From Syntrophaceae bacterium UBA6112 (GTDB lineage: Bacteria > Desulfobacterota > Syntrophia > Syntrophales > UBA5619), in assembly GCA_002423465.1 (NCBI GenBank), contig DIWG01000037.1, positions 1-32,795 of the forward strand: 32,795 bases of DNA, in the 5' to 3' direction. The position numbers and the translations under genes are program-made. Shown one piece after another: positions 32,726 to 32,795 of this stretch. The stretch's first letter is position 1. Each line of letters starts with the position of its first letter. A model generated the notes under the pieces. The model ran no database searches and was not told where the DNA came from. It saw nothing but the letters and a program-made list of their open reading frames with translations.

Positions 32726-32795
32726 CGCAGAACCAGCCGAGCGGGTTGCGCACAAAGCATGCGGCCGGGAGATAACGTAAAATATCTTTCGCTTT

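Noticed and set aside
32310..32775. Minus-strand frame sharing a short peptide with the left repeat (RCSRRGRAAASLP)
   Set aside because: The similarity lasts only part of the frame and breaks at indels, as expected for a non-coding DNA repeat.

Overview
The window reads as a defence and mobile-DNA region of a Gram-negative anaerobe. I think the host is a deltaproteobacterium of the Syntrophus/Desulfobacterota kind. This is inference from gene style: strong AGGAGG ribosome sites, a cobalamin-type radical SAM protein, a clostripain-like C11 peptidase, an HU with a lysine-rich tail, and part of a selenocysteine tRNA. No ribosomal or housekeeping marker fixes the taxon. Base composition is mosaic: most defence genes are moderate in GC, while the minus-strand block at 12.4-18.4 kb and the abiE pair are clearly richer in G/C-ending codons.

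Layout. 1-700: GC-rich non-coding DNA with strong hairpins and a 12-bp tandem repeat. 702-1582: a small DUF6788-like protein overlapping a secreted thermonuclease. 1699-6381: the N-terminal stub of a PLD-type helicase, then a complete type III restriction-modification pair (mod, res; ATGA overlap). 6427-12369: an Mrr-like nuclease, an unknown soluble protein coupled to a four-helix membrane protein, and a large RloC/PrrC-like ATPase with a CxxC hook. 12378-18435 (minus strand, seven genes): C11 peptidase, coiled-coil/TM protein, HU, PLD-fold protein, metallo-beta-lactamase-fold hydrolase, metallophosphoesterase, radical SAM/B12 protein. 18672-23347: a complete type II CBASS operon in the order Cap5 (HNH-SAVED), CD-NTase, Cap2 (E2/E1), Cap3 (JAMM).

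23514-23578 is the 3' half of a tRNA-Sec gene (selC) without its 5' half, with TGTGCCC direct repeats just upstream. It looks like the attachment-site scar of an element integrated in selC. The CBASS side lies on the element side of the scar, and what follows is probably older flank or a second island. 24114-30065 holds an AbiE toxin-antitoxin pair with two related operators, an HNH nuclease, an N-terminally shortened AIPR protein, and a 245-aa/276-aa (DUF5677-like) pair, ending in a bidirectional terminator. 30346-31632 (minus) encodes a protein with a helix-turn-helix-like N-terminus. 31633-32795 is again GC-rich and non-coding. It carries a roughly 180-bp tandem repeat whose hairpins change sequence but keep pairing, and a copy of the repeat that opens the window.

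The genes form several independent anti-phage modules: DNA modification/restriction, tRNA- or DNA-targeting ATPase, cyclic-oligonucleotide signalling, and toxin-antitoxin. The least explained parts are the structured GC-rich repeats at both ends, the 8023-9593 soluble/membrane pair, the C11 peptidase-HU-PLD gene set, and the 28488-30065 pair.
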